48,325 nucleotides of DNA, from positions 1 through 48,325 of the forward strand of contig PRCZ01000006.1 in the NCBI GenBank assembly GCA_009903405.1. Direction: 5' to 3'. Under the pieces are notes generated by a model that had not been told where the DNA came from, ran no database searches, and saw only the letters and a program-made list of their open reading frames with translations. This stretch comes from Candidatus Methanophaga sp. AG-394-G06 (GTDB lineage Archaea; Halobacteriota; Syntropharchaeia; Alkanophagales; Methanospirareceae). Positions 24,395 through 33,796 of this stretch are shown here, one piece after another. The translations under genes and the position numbers were made by a program. Each line of letters starts with the position of its first letter. Within the stretch, counting starts at the first letter, position 1.

Positions 24395-25919
24395 ATGAAA
24401 GAAGGAAGCACTCACGGAGACGCTAAAAGGATAATAGAGGTCTTTGATACGACATTGAGGGATGGAGAGCAAACACCTGGGATTTCTTTTACTAAAGAGC
24501 AGAAGGGAACGATTGCAAGGCGGTTGGACACGCTGGGTGTGGACATAATAGAAGCGGGGACGCCGATTACGTCTAAGGAGGAGAAGGATGTAGTTAAGTA
24601 TATCTGTGACGAGGGACTTTCGGCAAAGATATGTGGGTTGGCAAGGGTTTTAACGCAGGATATAGATGCATGCATTGAGTGCGGGGTTGACATGATCCAT
24701 ATATTCGCGCCCACCTCCGTGATTCAGCGAGAGCACACGACAAAGAAGAGCGAAGCGGAAGTACAAGAGCAGACATATGAAATGACGAAGTATGTCAAAG
24801 CACATGGATTTATCTGCATGTTCTCTGCAATGGATGCTACGCGGACGAGTTTAGATTATCTAACGGAGATATACAAAACAGCAGAAGAAGCAGGCGCGGA
24901 CATCTTAAATGTGCCTGATACTGTGGGCGTACTAGACCCTTTCGCCATCTTCGAGCTTATAGAAGCGATAGATCGTGTGGTGAAGACTCCGATTAGCATA
25001 CACTGCCACAATGACTTTGGTCTTGCGGTGGCGAACAGTTTAGCGGCGGTGAAGGCGGGTGCTTCGGAAGTTCAAGTTTCTGTGAATGGGATAGGAGAAA
25101 GAGCGGGAAATGCCGACCTCGCTGAGACAGTGATGGGTTTGAACGCGATATATGGACTAAAAACAAACATAAAGACCGAGTTTTTATTTGAGACGGCGAA
25201 GCTTATTGAACGTTTAACCGGCATAGAACTCCCGGTAAACAAGCCAATAGTGGGAGATAATGCGTTTTCTCACGAATCCGGGATACATGCGCACGGTGTA
25301 ATAGAGAAGAGCGATACCTTTGAGCCTGGTATAATGACGCCGGAGATGGTAGGGCATAGGAGACGGATTGTTCTTGGGAAGCATACAGGCAAGCACTCTG
25401 TATTGAATAAATTATCAGAAATCGGTATGTCACCCACAAAAGAGCAAATTGATGAGATTCTCGAACGGGTAAAGGAACTTGGTGTAAGCGGTAAACAAGT
25501 CACCGATGATGACCTATTTACAATAGCAGAAGTTGTAACCGGCGAAGTATCACTGCATGAACGTATAGTGATACTAAAGGAACTCTCGGTTATGACCGGG
25601 AATAATTTGATACCAACAGCATCGCTGAAAGCAGTAGTGCGGGGGGAAGGAATGCAAGGGCGCGCAGATGGGTGTTGGTCCTGTGGATGCGGCGATAAAA
25701 GCTATTCAGGAGATAATAGGTGGTGAAATAGGTGGTGACATAGAACTTAAAGATTTTAGGATAGAGGCGATAACCGGCGGTTCCAATGCACTCGCGGAGG
25801 TAATCGTGGGTGTGGCGAAGGGAGGAAGAATGGTAACCGCGAGGGGTGTGCGAGAAGATATAGTAATGGCCTCTGTAGAGGCAATTGTCAATGCGGTCAA
25901 TCGGTTGATGCAGAGCTGA
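24395..25919 (+). CDS. 2-isopropylmalate / (R)-citramalate synthase, frameshifted near the C-terminus
   Basis: The catalytic domain has [12 protein letters not shown] near residue 18, [37 protein letters not shown] and HESGIHAHG. The C-terminal regulatory LeuA dimer domain is split: the first frame ends at 25726 in nonsense ([12 protein letters not shown]), while the next frame gives [20 protein letters not shown] and continues to 25919. Removing one G from the six-G run at 25641-25646 restores [20 protein letters not shown], a typical domain join. The repaired protein is 508 aa, normal for LeuA or CimA and too long for AksA or homocitrate synthases without the dimer domain. Both LeuA and CimA are possible. 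It is either a base-calling error or a real recent mutation. Confidence 0.88.
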
Positions 25920-26054
25920 ATTAAATGAAAGATAATCAAAACCATTTATGGAGTACGGGTTGACGATTTAGACGGTTTTGTAACTACGATAAACGAAAAA
26001 AGAAACACGATGGCAATCGATGTAAGTCGTGATAAAACTTTTTCCTAAAACGTT

Positions 26055-26447
26055 TTAATAAACAAAAGCCAGTAATTGCCCACCTACGCCATTCTCAATC
26101 GCTTTTTCATGTGACATCACCCCTTTTGAGGTTGTAACCACAAGCATACCGAAATCCCTTGCGGGGAGTAGTCTCTTCTCCCATTTCTCATATTCATTTG
26201 CACGGACGTAAAACCGTGGTTTTATCGCATTGCAATCATTTATCTTACCACCGAGCTTCACCTGAAAGATACCCGATTTCCCATCTTCTACGAATCCAAA
26301 CTCCTTTATATATCCGCCTTCTTGCATTACACCCAGTACATTACCTATCAGCTTTGAAGCGGGTTTTATCACGCATTCCATCTTCCCGACTCTCTCTGTA
26401 TTCTTTATGTGCGAAAGCGCATCTGCAAGCAGATCATTTAGCGACAT
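26055..26447 (-). CDS. rpsH: Ribosomal protein uS8
   Basis: This 130-aa protein binds the central domain of 16S rRNA and helps assemble the small subunit. [18 protein letters not shown] at the N-terminus and the C-terminal [20 protein letters not shown], with GQLLAFVY after it, are standard archaeal uS8 signatures. It follows uS14 by 60 bases on the same strand, keeping the uS14-uS8 order of the spc operon, but neither uL5 before it nor uL6 after it is present here. Confidence 0.97.
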   Translation of the reverse strand: MSLNDLLADALSHIKNTERVGKMECVIKPASKLIGNVLGVMQEGGYIKEFGFVEDGKSGIFQVKLGGKINDCNAIKPRFYVRANEYEKWEKRLLPARDFGMLVVTTSKGVMSHEKAIENGVGGQLLAFVY

Positions 26448-26507
26448 TTTTTTTCTCCCTTTTTTAGCTTTACTTCTTTTGGTAACTCATTTATTTAAGA
26501 AAAAGTT

Positions 26508-26663
26508 TTAGTTATACTTCCTAAATCCGATATCCCTCGCTATCTCTCGGAAGCACTGACGACAGAGATAAATCCCATATCTACGAATCAGGCCTCTGCT
26601 CCTACCACATCGTCTGCATGCGTTCGCGCCTCGTCCAAATTTCTTCTTCCGCTCTTTTACCAT
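26508..26663 (-). CDS. rps14: Ribosomal protein uS14, zinc-binding type
   Basis: A 51-codon gene, short enough to be missed by length cut-offs. It begins [20 protein letters not shown] and ends [17 protein letters not shown]. The four zinc ligands are in CRRC and CRQC (around Cys16, Cys19, Cys34 and Cys37). GGTGAAG precedes the ATG (26663). This is the standard archaeal zinc form of uS14 and it is transcribed with uS8. Confidence 0.95.
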   Translation of the reverse strand: MVKERKKKFGRGANACRRCGRSRGLIRRYGIYLCRQCFREIARDIGFRKYN

Positions 26664-26832
26664 TTTACTTCACCTTTCTCTTATTTCACCATATCCTCTG
26701 TTTCATCACCTGTGCGCAGATAGTTCACTGCTATCATCACCCAAATGTCCTATCACGCCGTACTACTTAAAAAGATTTGTGACACTCTCTTATCCCTTAG
26801 GCATCATAAGTATAAAAACATGTACCTAAAAT

Positions 26833-27117
26833 TCATTCACCCAAAATCTTCTCCAAATCTGCATAAAACTGTATCACTAGCTTGGTCACCTCATTATCGT
26901 CACTCAGCGTAAACGTCCTTATCTGCTTACCTAATTTGGCCTCTTTCACGATATTCAAATCTAAAAGCGGCTCGATTACACGTGCAACGCTGGAATGAGA
27001 AAGCCCGGTCGCCTCTGCGATTCCCGAGAGATACGTTGTCATGCCCCGATTTGTTATTAGGTGCTCCAAAACAATAAGCTACGCATTGCTTCCGAATATC
27101 TTTCCAAGTCCGTCCAT
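26833..27117 (-). pseudogene. Winged-helix regulator interrupted by an amber codon
   Basis: From the ATG at 27117 the frame reads MDGLGKIFGSNA, then TAG (27079-27081), then LIVLEHLITNRGMTTYLSGI and AEATGLSHSSVARVIEPLL, ending at 26833. The whole is a 94-residue winged-helix protein of the archaeal type that opens with FGSN-x-x-IxVLE. The part after the stop (26833-27069) is often called as a gene of its own, but its first helix would be cut. A single base change (for example TAC or AAG to TAG) explains the stop. Readthrough as pyrrolysine is possible in principle, but TAG ends several ordinary genes here. Confidence 0.7.
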
Positions 27118-27253
27118 ATTTACACCTTTAGCATATATATCTATATTTAAATTATTTGTTTTTATTAAAGTTTAGCGATGAATGGCCATATTAGCTAATA
27201 TTTTTTATTGGTAACTATACGACATAGATAGAGAAAAAAAGGCACTAAAACAG

Positions 27254-27865
27254 ATGGAAACAGAAGAAATCAGTATGAAAAGGGAACTCCAAAGAAAGGT
27301 GGTGCACGTCACCTCACTACTGATAGTTGCAGGCTATTACATTCTGCCCAAAGCGGCAGTATTGCTGATAATGACTTTGTTTTTGATACTGTTCCTGGAG
27401 ATCGAGTTTGTCCGGATAGATCTCAAGCTAAAGTTGCCATTATTTCATAAACTATACAGAAAGAAGGAAGAAGATAGATTAAGCGGTAACGTCTTCTTCC
27501 TACTAGGTGCTATAATAGCCATTAGCGTATTTTCTAAGGAGATTGCCATAGCCGCTATACTGATGACCACGTTTGGAGATGCAGCAGCAACATTATTCGG
27601 CAAGAGGTTCGGCAAGACCTGGATACCAAAATTGAAGAACCGGGCTGTTGAAGGTTGCATGGCTGAGTTTGTCGTGGATCTGCTCATAGGGGTCGTCTTC
27701 CTAGGCTCATGGCCAGTGATACTTGTGATGGCAGGGACAGCGACAATAGTCGAAACCGTAGTGGAGAAGATAGATGATAACCTGCTAATACCGTTATTCG
27801 CAGGTTTTAACGCCCAAATCATTAGTTATATACTCTCTCTGGGATACCTGTCCCCTGTGTTATAA
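27254..27865 (+). CDS. Dolichol kinase / SEC59-like membrane protein
   Basis: The 203-aa protein is hydrophobic, with about six membrane segments, starting MKRELQRKVVHVTSLL, the RK(x)HV pattern of the CTP-dependent dolichol kinase / phosphatidate cytidylyltransferase superfamily. The core MTTFGDAAATLFGKRFGKTW, with Gly-Asp and Gly-Lys-Arg-Phe-Gly-Lys, and the later RAVEGCMAEFVVDLLIG (normally K-S/T-x-E-G) are the cytidylyltransferase-fold motifs. It probably makes a polyprenyl phosphate or phospholipid intermediate. It is monocistronic between the amber-bearing regulator and the opposing srp54. Confidence 0.8.
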   Translation: METEEISMKRELQRKVVHVTSLLIVAGYYILPKAAVLLIMTLFLILFLEIEFVRIDLKLKLPLFHKLYRKKEEDRLSGNVFFLLGAIIAISVFSKEIAIAAILMTTFGDAAATLFGKRFGKTWIPKLKNRAVEGCMAEFVVDLLIGVVFLGSWPVILVMAGTATIVETVVEKIDDNLLIPLFAGFNAQIISYILSLGYLSPVL

Positions 27866-27965
27866 TAACCAGAAGGTTCTCGTGGTTCATAATTCGTAAA
27901 ATACTAAAAATAGAAATAAGTTCAGATTGTCAGAACGTGAAATAACAAATATCTGTAAGCATCCA

Positions 27966-29297
27966 TTACCGCATCTTCTTCATCATTTTAGCCATCGGAA
28001 TCCCCTTCATCATCGGCATATTCCCCCTACCTGAGGATATACTCTTCATCATCTTCTGCATCATACGATGATATTTTATCAATTCGTTTACCTCAGCAGT
28101 ACTCGTGCCCGAGCCATGCGCTATTCTTCGTAACCTAGACCCGCTTATTATCTTCGGCTCAGTCAGCTCTTCATCGGTCATCGAATCCATCATCACCTTG
28201 AAACACTTCAATTTATCCTCCGTTATTTGAGACATGCTATCATTGATGTCTACACCAAGCCCACCCAAAGGTAGCATCTGCATTATCTTTTTAAACGGGC
28301 CCATCTTTTTCAACGCTTCTAGCTGCATATACAAATCCTTTAACGTGAATTTGCCCTTCAAGATGTCAACATCCACATCCTCGGGATTTAAGCTCTCCTC
28401 AGCCATTGCTATCAATGACTTTATGTCGCCCATCCCCAGCAGGCGAGAGATGAAACCGTCAGATTCAAATTTCTCAAAGTCATCTACCGTTTCACCAGTG
28501 CCAATAAATGCAACTCCGGAATCAGTTTCGGCGACAGCAGAAAGCGCACCACCGCCTTTTGCTGTGCCATCCATCTTAGTAATTATAATGCCTGTAATCC
28601 CAATTGCATCGTCAAATGCTTTCGCCTGCACCGATGCCTGCTGCCCTATGCTCGCATCCAGAACAATGAACCGCTGTTCAGGCTTTATCGCCTTTTCTAT
28701 GTCCATTATCTCGTCTATCATTTCCGGCTCAAGTGCGTGCCTGCCCGCAGTATCGATTATCTTAATATCATACTTATCCAATTCGTTCACACCGCTAGTT
28801 ACTATCCGAAGGACATTCCTATCTTCTGGCTGACCGTCATAAAAAGGAACGCCGATTTTATCGCACAATTGCCTTAACTGGTCAGATGCCCCGGGTCTGT
28901 AGACATCGGCACAGATAACCGCGGGTTTCAAACCCTTCTTTTGGAAATACCGTGCCAGTTTCGCGCACGAAGACGTTTTTCCGGCGCCATGCAAGCCAAC
29001 CATCATTATTTTCTGCGGTTTTAAAGGGACCGCAACGCCCTTACCGATAATGTTTATCAGCTCTTCATATACTACCTTAATCACATGCTCGCGCGGATTC
29101 AAAACCATCTTCTCCTTCAAACTGCGCTCTTTTATGCGGTCTGAAAGCTCCTTCACCAATGAAATCTTAACATCCGCCTGTATCAATGACCGCTGGATGT
29201 CACGCACAAGTTCATCTACCGTTCGCTTATCTATCCGCTTCGCCTTCGCTATCTTCCGAATCGATTCCTTCAACGAACTGCTTAACTTACCTAACAT
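27966..29297 (-). CDS. srp54: Signal recognition particle GTPase SRP54
   Basis: SRP54 binds 7S RNA and signal peptides and delivers ribosomes to the membrane receptor FtsY. The 443-aa protein has the N domain ([25 protein letters not shown]), the G domain with [18 protein letters not shown] near 99, [37 protein letters not shown] and a GxGE-type switch end, and the methionine-rich M domain ([28 protein letters not shown]), ending in MMKKMR. All G motifs are intact. The length fits archaeal SRP54. Confidence 0.97.
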   Translation of the reverse strand: MLGKLSSSLKESIRKIAKAKRIDKRTVDELVRDIQRSLIQADVKISLVKELSDRIKERSLKEKMVLNPREHVIKVVYEELINIIGKGVAVPLKPQKIMMVGLHGAGKTSSCAKLARYFQKKGLKPAVICADVYRPGASDQLRQLCDKIGVPFYDGQPEDRNVLRIVTSGVNELDKYDIKIIDTAGRHALEPEMIDEIMDIEKAIKPEQRFIVLDASIGQQASVQAKAFDDAIGITGIIITKMDGTAKGGGALSAVAETDSGVAFIGTGETVDDFEKFESDGFISRLLGMGDIKSLIAMAEESLNPEDVDVDILKGKFTLKDLYMQLEALKKMGPFKKIMQMLPLGGLGVDINDSMSQITEDKLKCFKVMMDSMTDEELTEPKIISGSRLRRIAHGSGTSTAEVNELIKYHRMMQKMMKSISSGRGNMPMMKGIPMAKMMKKMR

Positions 29298-29336
29298 TTC
29301 CGTTTGTAATGTAGTTGCTTCTTCTATTTATTTATC

Positions 29337-29412
29337 AGACCACAAGATTACACAGATTTTCTTTTTGTAAAAAAGAGAAAGTGTTGTGTTAATCTTGTGT
29401 AATCTCATGGTT
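29337..29412. repeat. Terminal-inverted-repeat element, family 2, copy 1
   Basis: The ends ACCACAAGATTACACAGATT and ACCATGAGATTACACAAGAT (on the other strand) face each other about 75 bases apart, with TTTTCTTTTTGTAAAAAAGA in the middle. It lies between the srp54 and nreA genes. Related copies are at 46106-46293 and 47362-47394. This is a MITE-like arrangement with no coding capacity. Confidence 0.7.
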
Positions 29413-29432
29413 TTTTTAGTTAGAGAAACTCA

Positions 29433-30665
29433 TTAATAATCCGTAAGCTTCTTCTGCCGCAATATCACACTTTGCACCTCAAAGTCGCGTATTGCTAACT
29501 TCAGCCCGGTTTTTGCTTGCAATAGCGAATCAATATATTTCAGCGCCGCCATTTTGGTCTCGAACTTCACACATCTAGTCCTAAACGCAGCTCGAACCGT
29601 CTCTCTAACAACCCAAACGCCCAGCGGGATGAAATAGCTGGGGTGTATCTCTCGGAATACTATGACGCCCGCCTGCCGCCTCATCTTATGCAGTGCTTCC
29701 GCAACTGCCAATCTCGCGGCATAATAGCCGCCGCCCTCCTCGGCGTACTGTTTCCGACCTTTAAAGCCTTCGTAATCTTCTACTATTACTGGTCGCGAAA
29801 AAGACGCATCGTTCCAAACAGAGCCCGGAAACCACGCCTCGAAGTTCTCATACTCAAATAATGTCGGCATCAATAGTATCTGAAAGTGGTTGTCCATGTA
29901 TGATGATTCATAAACATAATATGTGTCTATGATCGGATATTCCTTTAGCTGCGTTGCCAGCTTCTTGAAGATGAGGTCATCTGTTGCAGTAATGCTCCAT
30001 CGAGTTGGCACCATTTTTTTATCACTATGCAATCCCAACGTACCCGCGGATAGTATCTCGGCGACTTTATAAACGTCCAATCCTAGGTCATACAGCCCTT
30101 TAGCGGATTCCACTGCTCGAAGCTCGTCAGAAACGATGCGTTCTACTTGTTTCGGTATCTTTGGATTCTCGGTGACGTTCATCTTTTCCACTGTCACACT
30201 GGCGCCTGTCGGTCGCGTTACATCGGAGAAGGAGAGATTAAAGGTAGGTTTGCTCTTAAATGTGAGTTCGACATCTACTGGCTGTTTAGCTAACGCTAGT
30301 TCTGCCATGTCCGAAACAAAGTTGGTTCGCGAGGTTACACTTTCGCCTCGTTTCGCTCGTAACGATGAACTTCTTAGTTCTACGATCTCTTCCATGCCAA
30401 GGCCGTGAGCGAACCACTCGCTCGGGTCTTCCAGTCTACCGAGTTCGGCATTGTACTCGTTGCCTTCTAATATGGTCATCGGACCCACACCCACTACGGG
30501 ATAGCCTTTCCAACCGACGAAGATGGAAGTAGAAGGGCCGAAGAACTCCTTTGTATCTGCCAGTTTCGCAAACTCTGTTCTTTTCTTCAATCCGGCGAGT
30601 AAGGGGCATGTCTTTCTTCCACATAACAGCCGTGATCCTTTGCACGTAATACATAATTGCTGCAT
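29433..30665 (-). CDS. nreA: NreA-family DNA repair protein
   Basis: Nre proteins are archaeal repair factors that act with PCNA; loss of them in haloarchaea raises sensitivity to DNA-damaging agents. The 410-aa protein begins with a four-cysteine zinc finger (Cys5, Cys8, Cys15, Cys20: CITC ... CGRKTC), followed by the DUF650 part (FFGPSTSIFVGWKGYPVVGVG) and the DUF651 part (PGSVWNDASFSRPVIVEDYEG, REIHPSYFIPLGVWVVRETV). It ends in QKKLTDY, which fits a C-terminal PCNA-binding PIP box (Q-x-x-L-x-x-aromatic). The length is normal. It faces no obvious operon partner. Confidence 0.92.
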   Translation of the reverse strand: MQQLCITCKGSRLLCGRKTCPLLAGLKKRTEFAKLADTKEFFGPSTSIFVGWKGYPVVGVGPMTILEGNEYNAELGRLEDPSEWFAHGLGMEEIVELRSSSLRAKRGESVTSRTNFVSDMAELALAKQPVDVELTFKSKPTFNLSFSDVTRPTGASVTVEKMNVTENPKIPKQVERIVSDELRAVESAKGLYDLGLDVYKVAEILSAGTLGLHSDKKMVPTRWSITATDDLIFKKLATQLKEYPIIDTYYVYESSYMDNHFQILLMPTLFEYENFEAWFPGSVWNDASFSRPVIVEDYEGFKGRKQYAEEGGGYYAARLAVAEALHKMRRQAGVIVFREIHPSYFIPLGVWVVRETVRAAFRTRCVKFETKMAALKYIDSLLQAKTGLKLAIRDFEVQSVILRQKKLTDY

Positions 30666-30923
30666 TATTAGTCTCTCCTATGCCCTTTTTTGTTTATCAT
30701 TGATTCGATTACAATTCTGTTATTTAGGAAAATATTTATGTGTACTTAAGTATTGCATATATACTAACAATTATTTTTGCCTTGAAATGAGCATCTATAA
30801 AACAAGAAGGAATCACTATTCACACTAAAGAAAGAGCATTAAGTAGACTGTTAGAAGCAAAATAATTCAGTGTGTATCGTCAAATACGTTTATACTATTC
30901 TCGATGTTTCTCCGATCAACGAA
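30666..30923. other. Intergenic stretch with no visible gene
   Basis: A/T-rich leader of nreA followed by featureless DNA up to tail copy T4. A TATTTATGTG-like stretch near 30730 could be part of the nreA promoter, but I cannot define it. No frame of note on either strand. Confidence 0.4.
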
Positions 30924-31011
30924 GACAGACCATACAAATCATAAACCTGCCTGTCAATCTGCGCATCAACAATTCTTATCCGCCGTTATTTTCTTCATAC
31001 CCTCTTTTATC
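30924..31011 (-). repeat. Type IIG tail copy T4 (eroded)
   Basis: Read on the minus strand, GATAAAAGAGGGTATGAAG is followed by CGGCGGATAAGAATTGTTGA and GCGCAGATTGACAGGCAGG, then TTTATGATTTGTATGG. This corresponds to DKELYERQIRIVDAQID then LVYDLYG of the type IIG enzyme tail at 39916-40090. It begins inside the TGA stop of the HEPN gene (31010-31012). It is the most damaged of the four copies, carrying small insertions. Confidence 0.7.
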
Positions 31012-32374
31012 ACCAATCAGTATTCGGGTCTTTTTTGAATATTTCTAAGTGTTTACTAATCCAATTACGATAGCTACCCTCGTAGTTTAAAACGGATAAA
31101 AATATTCGGTGAACCAAAGCCATCAGTTTATCGCATGTGTCAATTAAAGCATCAAATTCTCTTTCTGATATTCCTTTATGTGTTATATTGTCTCTAACGT
31201 TAATTAGATCCCCTAAGTCCTCTATAATGTCACTATATCCTATTTTATAGTATCCTAAAAACATGGTTAGATTATCTTTGAAACTGTATCTATTTAAACA
31301 GGGTAAATTCAAATATACTGCCTTTCTATTCTCTGTATCCATACTCAAAGCTCTAAGGGAGTCTTTCATTGGTTTTTTTAATTTCTCTTTAAACCGCTTA
31401 AAATCAGCATCAACTAAAATAAATATCCGGGGTGGCTTTTGTGTAGTAGCAAACCTATAAATAAGGGTCTCTAAAACGGTGAATAAACCCAAATATTTAG
31501 ACTCCAAAAGACTTCTATTTAACGATTCCAGATACCATTCAAGAGCAAAATGGAATCCCAAGTCGGTATCTAAATTATCGGTATATTGGAAAAGGATTTT
31601 TTTGAAATAGTTGGATAAGTCGCCATAAGGCGTCAATTCCGGTCTCGCAGAGAACTCAGTTCGAATAATTTTCCTTTCTGAATATATCCGTTCATACTCA
31701 CCTTCACTATTTTGCTCACAGAGCACAAAAGAAGCCCAATCAATGTAAGTGCCCTGAGATAACGATGCTAACCGCAATATTTTATTGATTTTTTTAACCA
31801 GTAATGATTTGTACCCTTCTATTGATTGAAGTCTAACATCGTCATTTAGGTCAATCTGAACACCGCCTGTTATACCGGACTTTTTGTAGATTTCTATATC
31901 TTTCCATATATCGCATTCGTACTGAAAAAAAGTAACTTTGCCTTCTTCGATCTCAAAAGTTGTCATAAAAGATTTAAGATTGGATACATCAAAGCGACAG
32001 AATATTTTATTTGTGGCGGATGTGATTTCTCTATGTTTTAATTTTAGATAATCAGCAATAAAAGCAATATCTCGTAGTTCAACTCGCTCGCCCATTTGCG
32101 GTGAGAAGTCAGAAATACTAAGCGGTTCTATGTTTAACTCGTCACCGTCGAGATTTGCACATAGGCTGTATTTTGTATCTTCGTGAGTGTAAAATAAGTC
32201 CATATACGGGGCGTGATCATCTTCAATTAATGTTATCGTTCCATCAATAACACCATCTCGATACTGTGCACATGTAAACGTAACAGGTATTTCTATATGT
32301 CCTAACTCGGTATTTTGTGGTTTTAAACTGCCTTCGCCTTTTCGCTCAAATATCTTCTCTCGAAGCACGCTCAT
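31010..32374 (-). CDS. ApeA-like HEPN protein (putative abortive-infection RNase)
   Basis: The 454-aa protein has a beta-rich N-terminal half (GHIEIPVTFTCAQYRDGVIDG, MDLFYTHED) and a helical C-terminal half containing SKYLGLFTVLETLIYRF and the HEPN RNase motif R-x4-H as RDNITH (Arg394, His399). This resembles ApeA and related proteins, in which a beta domain precedes a HEPN nuclease that cuts RNA during phage attack. I assign it by layout and motif, not by close sequence match. Its stop codon overlaps the start of tail copy T4, which ties it to the type IIG cassette array described under findings. No antitoxin partner is adjacent. Confidence 0.6.
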   Translation of the reverse strand: MSVLREKIFERKGEGSLKPQNTELGHIEIPVTFTCAQYRDGVIDGTITLIEDDHAPYMDLFYTHEDTKYSLCANLDGDELNIEPLSISDFSPQMGERVELRDIAFIADYLKLKHREITSATNKIFCRFDVSNLKSFMTTFEIEEGKVTFFQYECDIWKDIEIYKKSGITGGVQIDLNDDVRLQSIEGYKSLLVKKINKILRLASLSQGTYIDWASFVLCEQNSEGEYERIYSERKIIRTEFSARPELTPYGDLSNYFKKILFQYTDNLDTDLGFHFALEWYLESLNRSLLESKYLGLFTVLETLIYRFATTQKPPRIFILVDADFKRFKEKLKKPMKDSLRALSMDTENRKAVYLNLPCLNRYSFKDNLTMFLGYYKIGYSDIIEDLGDLINVRDNITHKGISEREFDALIDTCDKLMALVHRIFLSVLNYEGSYRNWISKHLEIFKKDPNTDW

Positions 32375-32570
32375 TTTGAAGTCCCCCTGCTTCTATATTA
32401 TATCGGAGGCATATTTAAGTTTTGTTGAGCGATAAGTATTTGATGACACAGATACGTGGAAGTGAAAAAGAGATCAAAGAGGGGCTACTTCATGAGATAA
32501 AGACTTTCATTCATCAAATCCCTGTCCATTTCTACTAAAACGCGCAGCACAAGCGACTTATGGAGCAACG

Positions 32571-32813
32571 CTAACTTATGCGTTCTAAATCTTCAATGGA
32601 ATAGACGTCTTCCTCCTTGGCATCCAGCCAGTCGAAACTCCCGGATTCCATGACAAGTTGCATAAGTTCTTGAGTGGGTATGTCATCGGTCAGAACAGAG
32701 AGATTTCGCAATTTTCGCCGTGCTATAACAAAAGCCGCGACTGTCTCGACTTCTGCACGCTCTTGCGGCGTCATAGTTTCAAGTAATTGCGAGAGCCTTT
32801 TTGCGATCGACAT
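32571..32813 (-). CDS. Small acidic protein, antitoxin-like, 80 aa
   Basis: MSIAKRLSQLLETMTPQERA followed by EVETVAAFVIARRKLRN is the pattern of short antitoxin-like proteins (DUF2281-type), in which an N-terminal helix is followed by a P-x-E-R-x-E-V turn and a long helix. The C-terminal half is acidic (DWLDAKEEDVYSIEDLE). No toxin frame follows it on the minus strand, so it may be an orphan antitoxin. The start at 32813 has no strong ribosome site. The call is from pattern only. Confidence 0.5.
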   Translation of the reverse strand: MSIAKRLSQLLETMTPQERAEVETVAAFVIARRKLRNLSVLTDDIPTQELMQLVMESGSFDWLDAKEEDVYSIEDLERIS

Positions 32814-32970
32814 GATTTAACCGCCTTGATAATATCTCCTGGAAATAGTTCGATTTAACACTATATAAATATATCGTTCCACCATATATTCGCGTTTTAT
32901 GCTCTTTTCTATTAGCTATTTTTGCACCAATATAAATAATAGTCATGCTCTTCTGACCAATCTCTTGGCA

Positions 32971-33085
32971 CTATTTTAAAAGTTCCTTTACATTCTCAAG
33001 AAAATGCGTGAATGTTACCTTGTCGCATTTTCTGTGCGTAGTTGGATCTTCAAAGGGGTGTTCATGCCAACTCCGAATATTATCT
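32971..33085 (-). pseudogene. 3' remnant of a TumE-like (DUF6516) toxin
   Basis: The frame DNIRSWHEHPFEDPTTHRK then CDKVTFTHFLENVKELLK ends with TAG. The R-x-W/H ... HP ... H-K-x ... F/L-x-x-LEE layout is that of the C-terminal third of DUF6516 (TumE) toxins. The N-terminal two thirds are missing. It follows directly after the broken antitoxin-like frame at 33090-33422, in another reading frame, so the pair is a dead toxin-antitoxin locus. Confidence 0.55.
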
Positions 33086-33089
33086 CTAT

Positions 33090-33422
33090 CTATCTATCCA
33101 AAATATGCGAATAATGCTTTTTTAGTGTTTCCGCCGCTTCCCATTCCCTAAAATCTTCCTCTACTTCCGAGGAGTATGGATCGCTCTTATTTGGTAACTC
33201 GTCATGCCCACATCGTTCTTTGAACTCGTCAAAATGGATCGTCCATTTATCTTCAAATGCATCAATCTACTTTATAGCTTCTTCTAATCGACGTTCAAGA
33301 AAGTCAGTTATAAAGATATTAAGGGCTATATCTACTCTTGGTTCATTCGTTGCTTCTACTAATACATGAGAAATCCTTGTTGGTAAGACTATCATTCCTG
33401 ATTTTTTCGTTACGGTTGCCAT
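33090..33422 (-). pseudogene. Antitoxin-like gene interrupted by an amber codon
   Basis: From ATG at 33422: MATVTKKSGMIVLPTRISHV then LVEATNEPRVDIALNIFITD and LERRLEEAIK, then TAG (33267-33269), then IDAFEDKWTIHFDEFKERCG to DFREWEAAETLKKHYSHILD and TAG. It resembles the archaeal antitoxin that accompanies DUF6516 toxins (a FE-K-W/Y ... FEEFK middle and an acidic tail). Reading is open on both sides of the stop, so the mutation is recent or tolerated. Confidence 0.6.
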
Positions 33423-33607
33423 GTTCATCCGCCTTACACTACCTTTATACTTTATCCATATAAAATTAATGTATGCGCGTTCGGTTAGGAGATTGACATC
33501 TCAACTATTGACAGATTTTATATAGTATGAAAGCGATTCATGTGTGTTCGGTTAAGTATTTATTTATGGCCCAGAAAACCAAAAGAAAAGTAAATACCTA
33601 CAAAAAG

Positions 33608-33683
33608 TATTTTATTGACACAGATTAACGCTGATTAACGCAGAAGAAATCAAATCCGTGTAAATCCGTGTAAATCTGCGTCT
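33608..33683 (+). repeat. Dispersed palindromic element, copy 6
   Basis: It has the full double-arm core: TTGACACAGATTAACGCTGA, TTAACGCAGAAGAAATC, two GTGTAAATC units and AAATCTGCGTC. The 3' TAAATTAAATTT and TATA-like end is missing. It lies about 110 bases past the 3' end of the minus-strand Fic gene, in a region without plus-strand genes. Confidence 0.85.
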
Positions 33684-33796
33684 CGTTTCAAGCCAATGGT
33701 TTTATTACCTAAATCCGTTTCCATAGCGTTACGCATCCATGAAATATAGTATAGCGCAATACCGACTTTGTCCCTAAAATGTCCCTTTTGTGTCCC

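Noticed and set aside
26833-33422. General reassignment of TAG to pyrrolysine in this genome
   Set aside because: TAG ends conserved genes here (mutL, ADH synthase, glycosyltransferase, aCPSF2, DUF2124), and the genes with inner TAGs sit among other decay.
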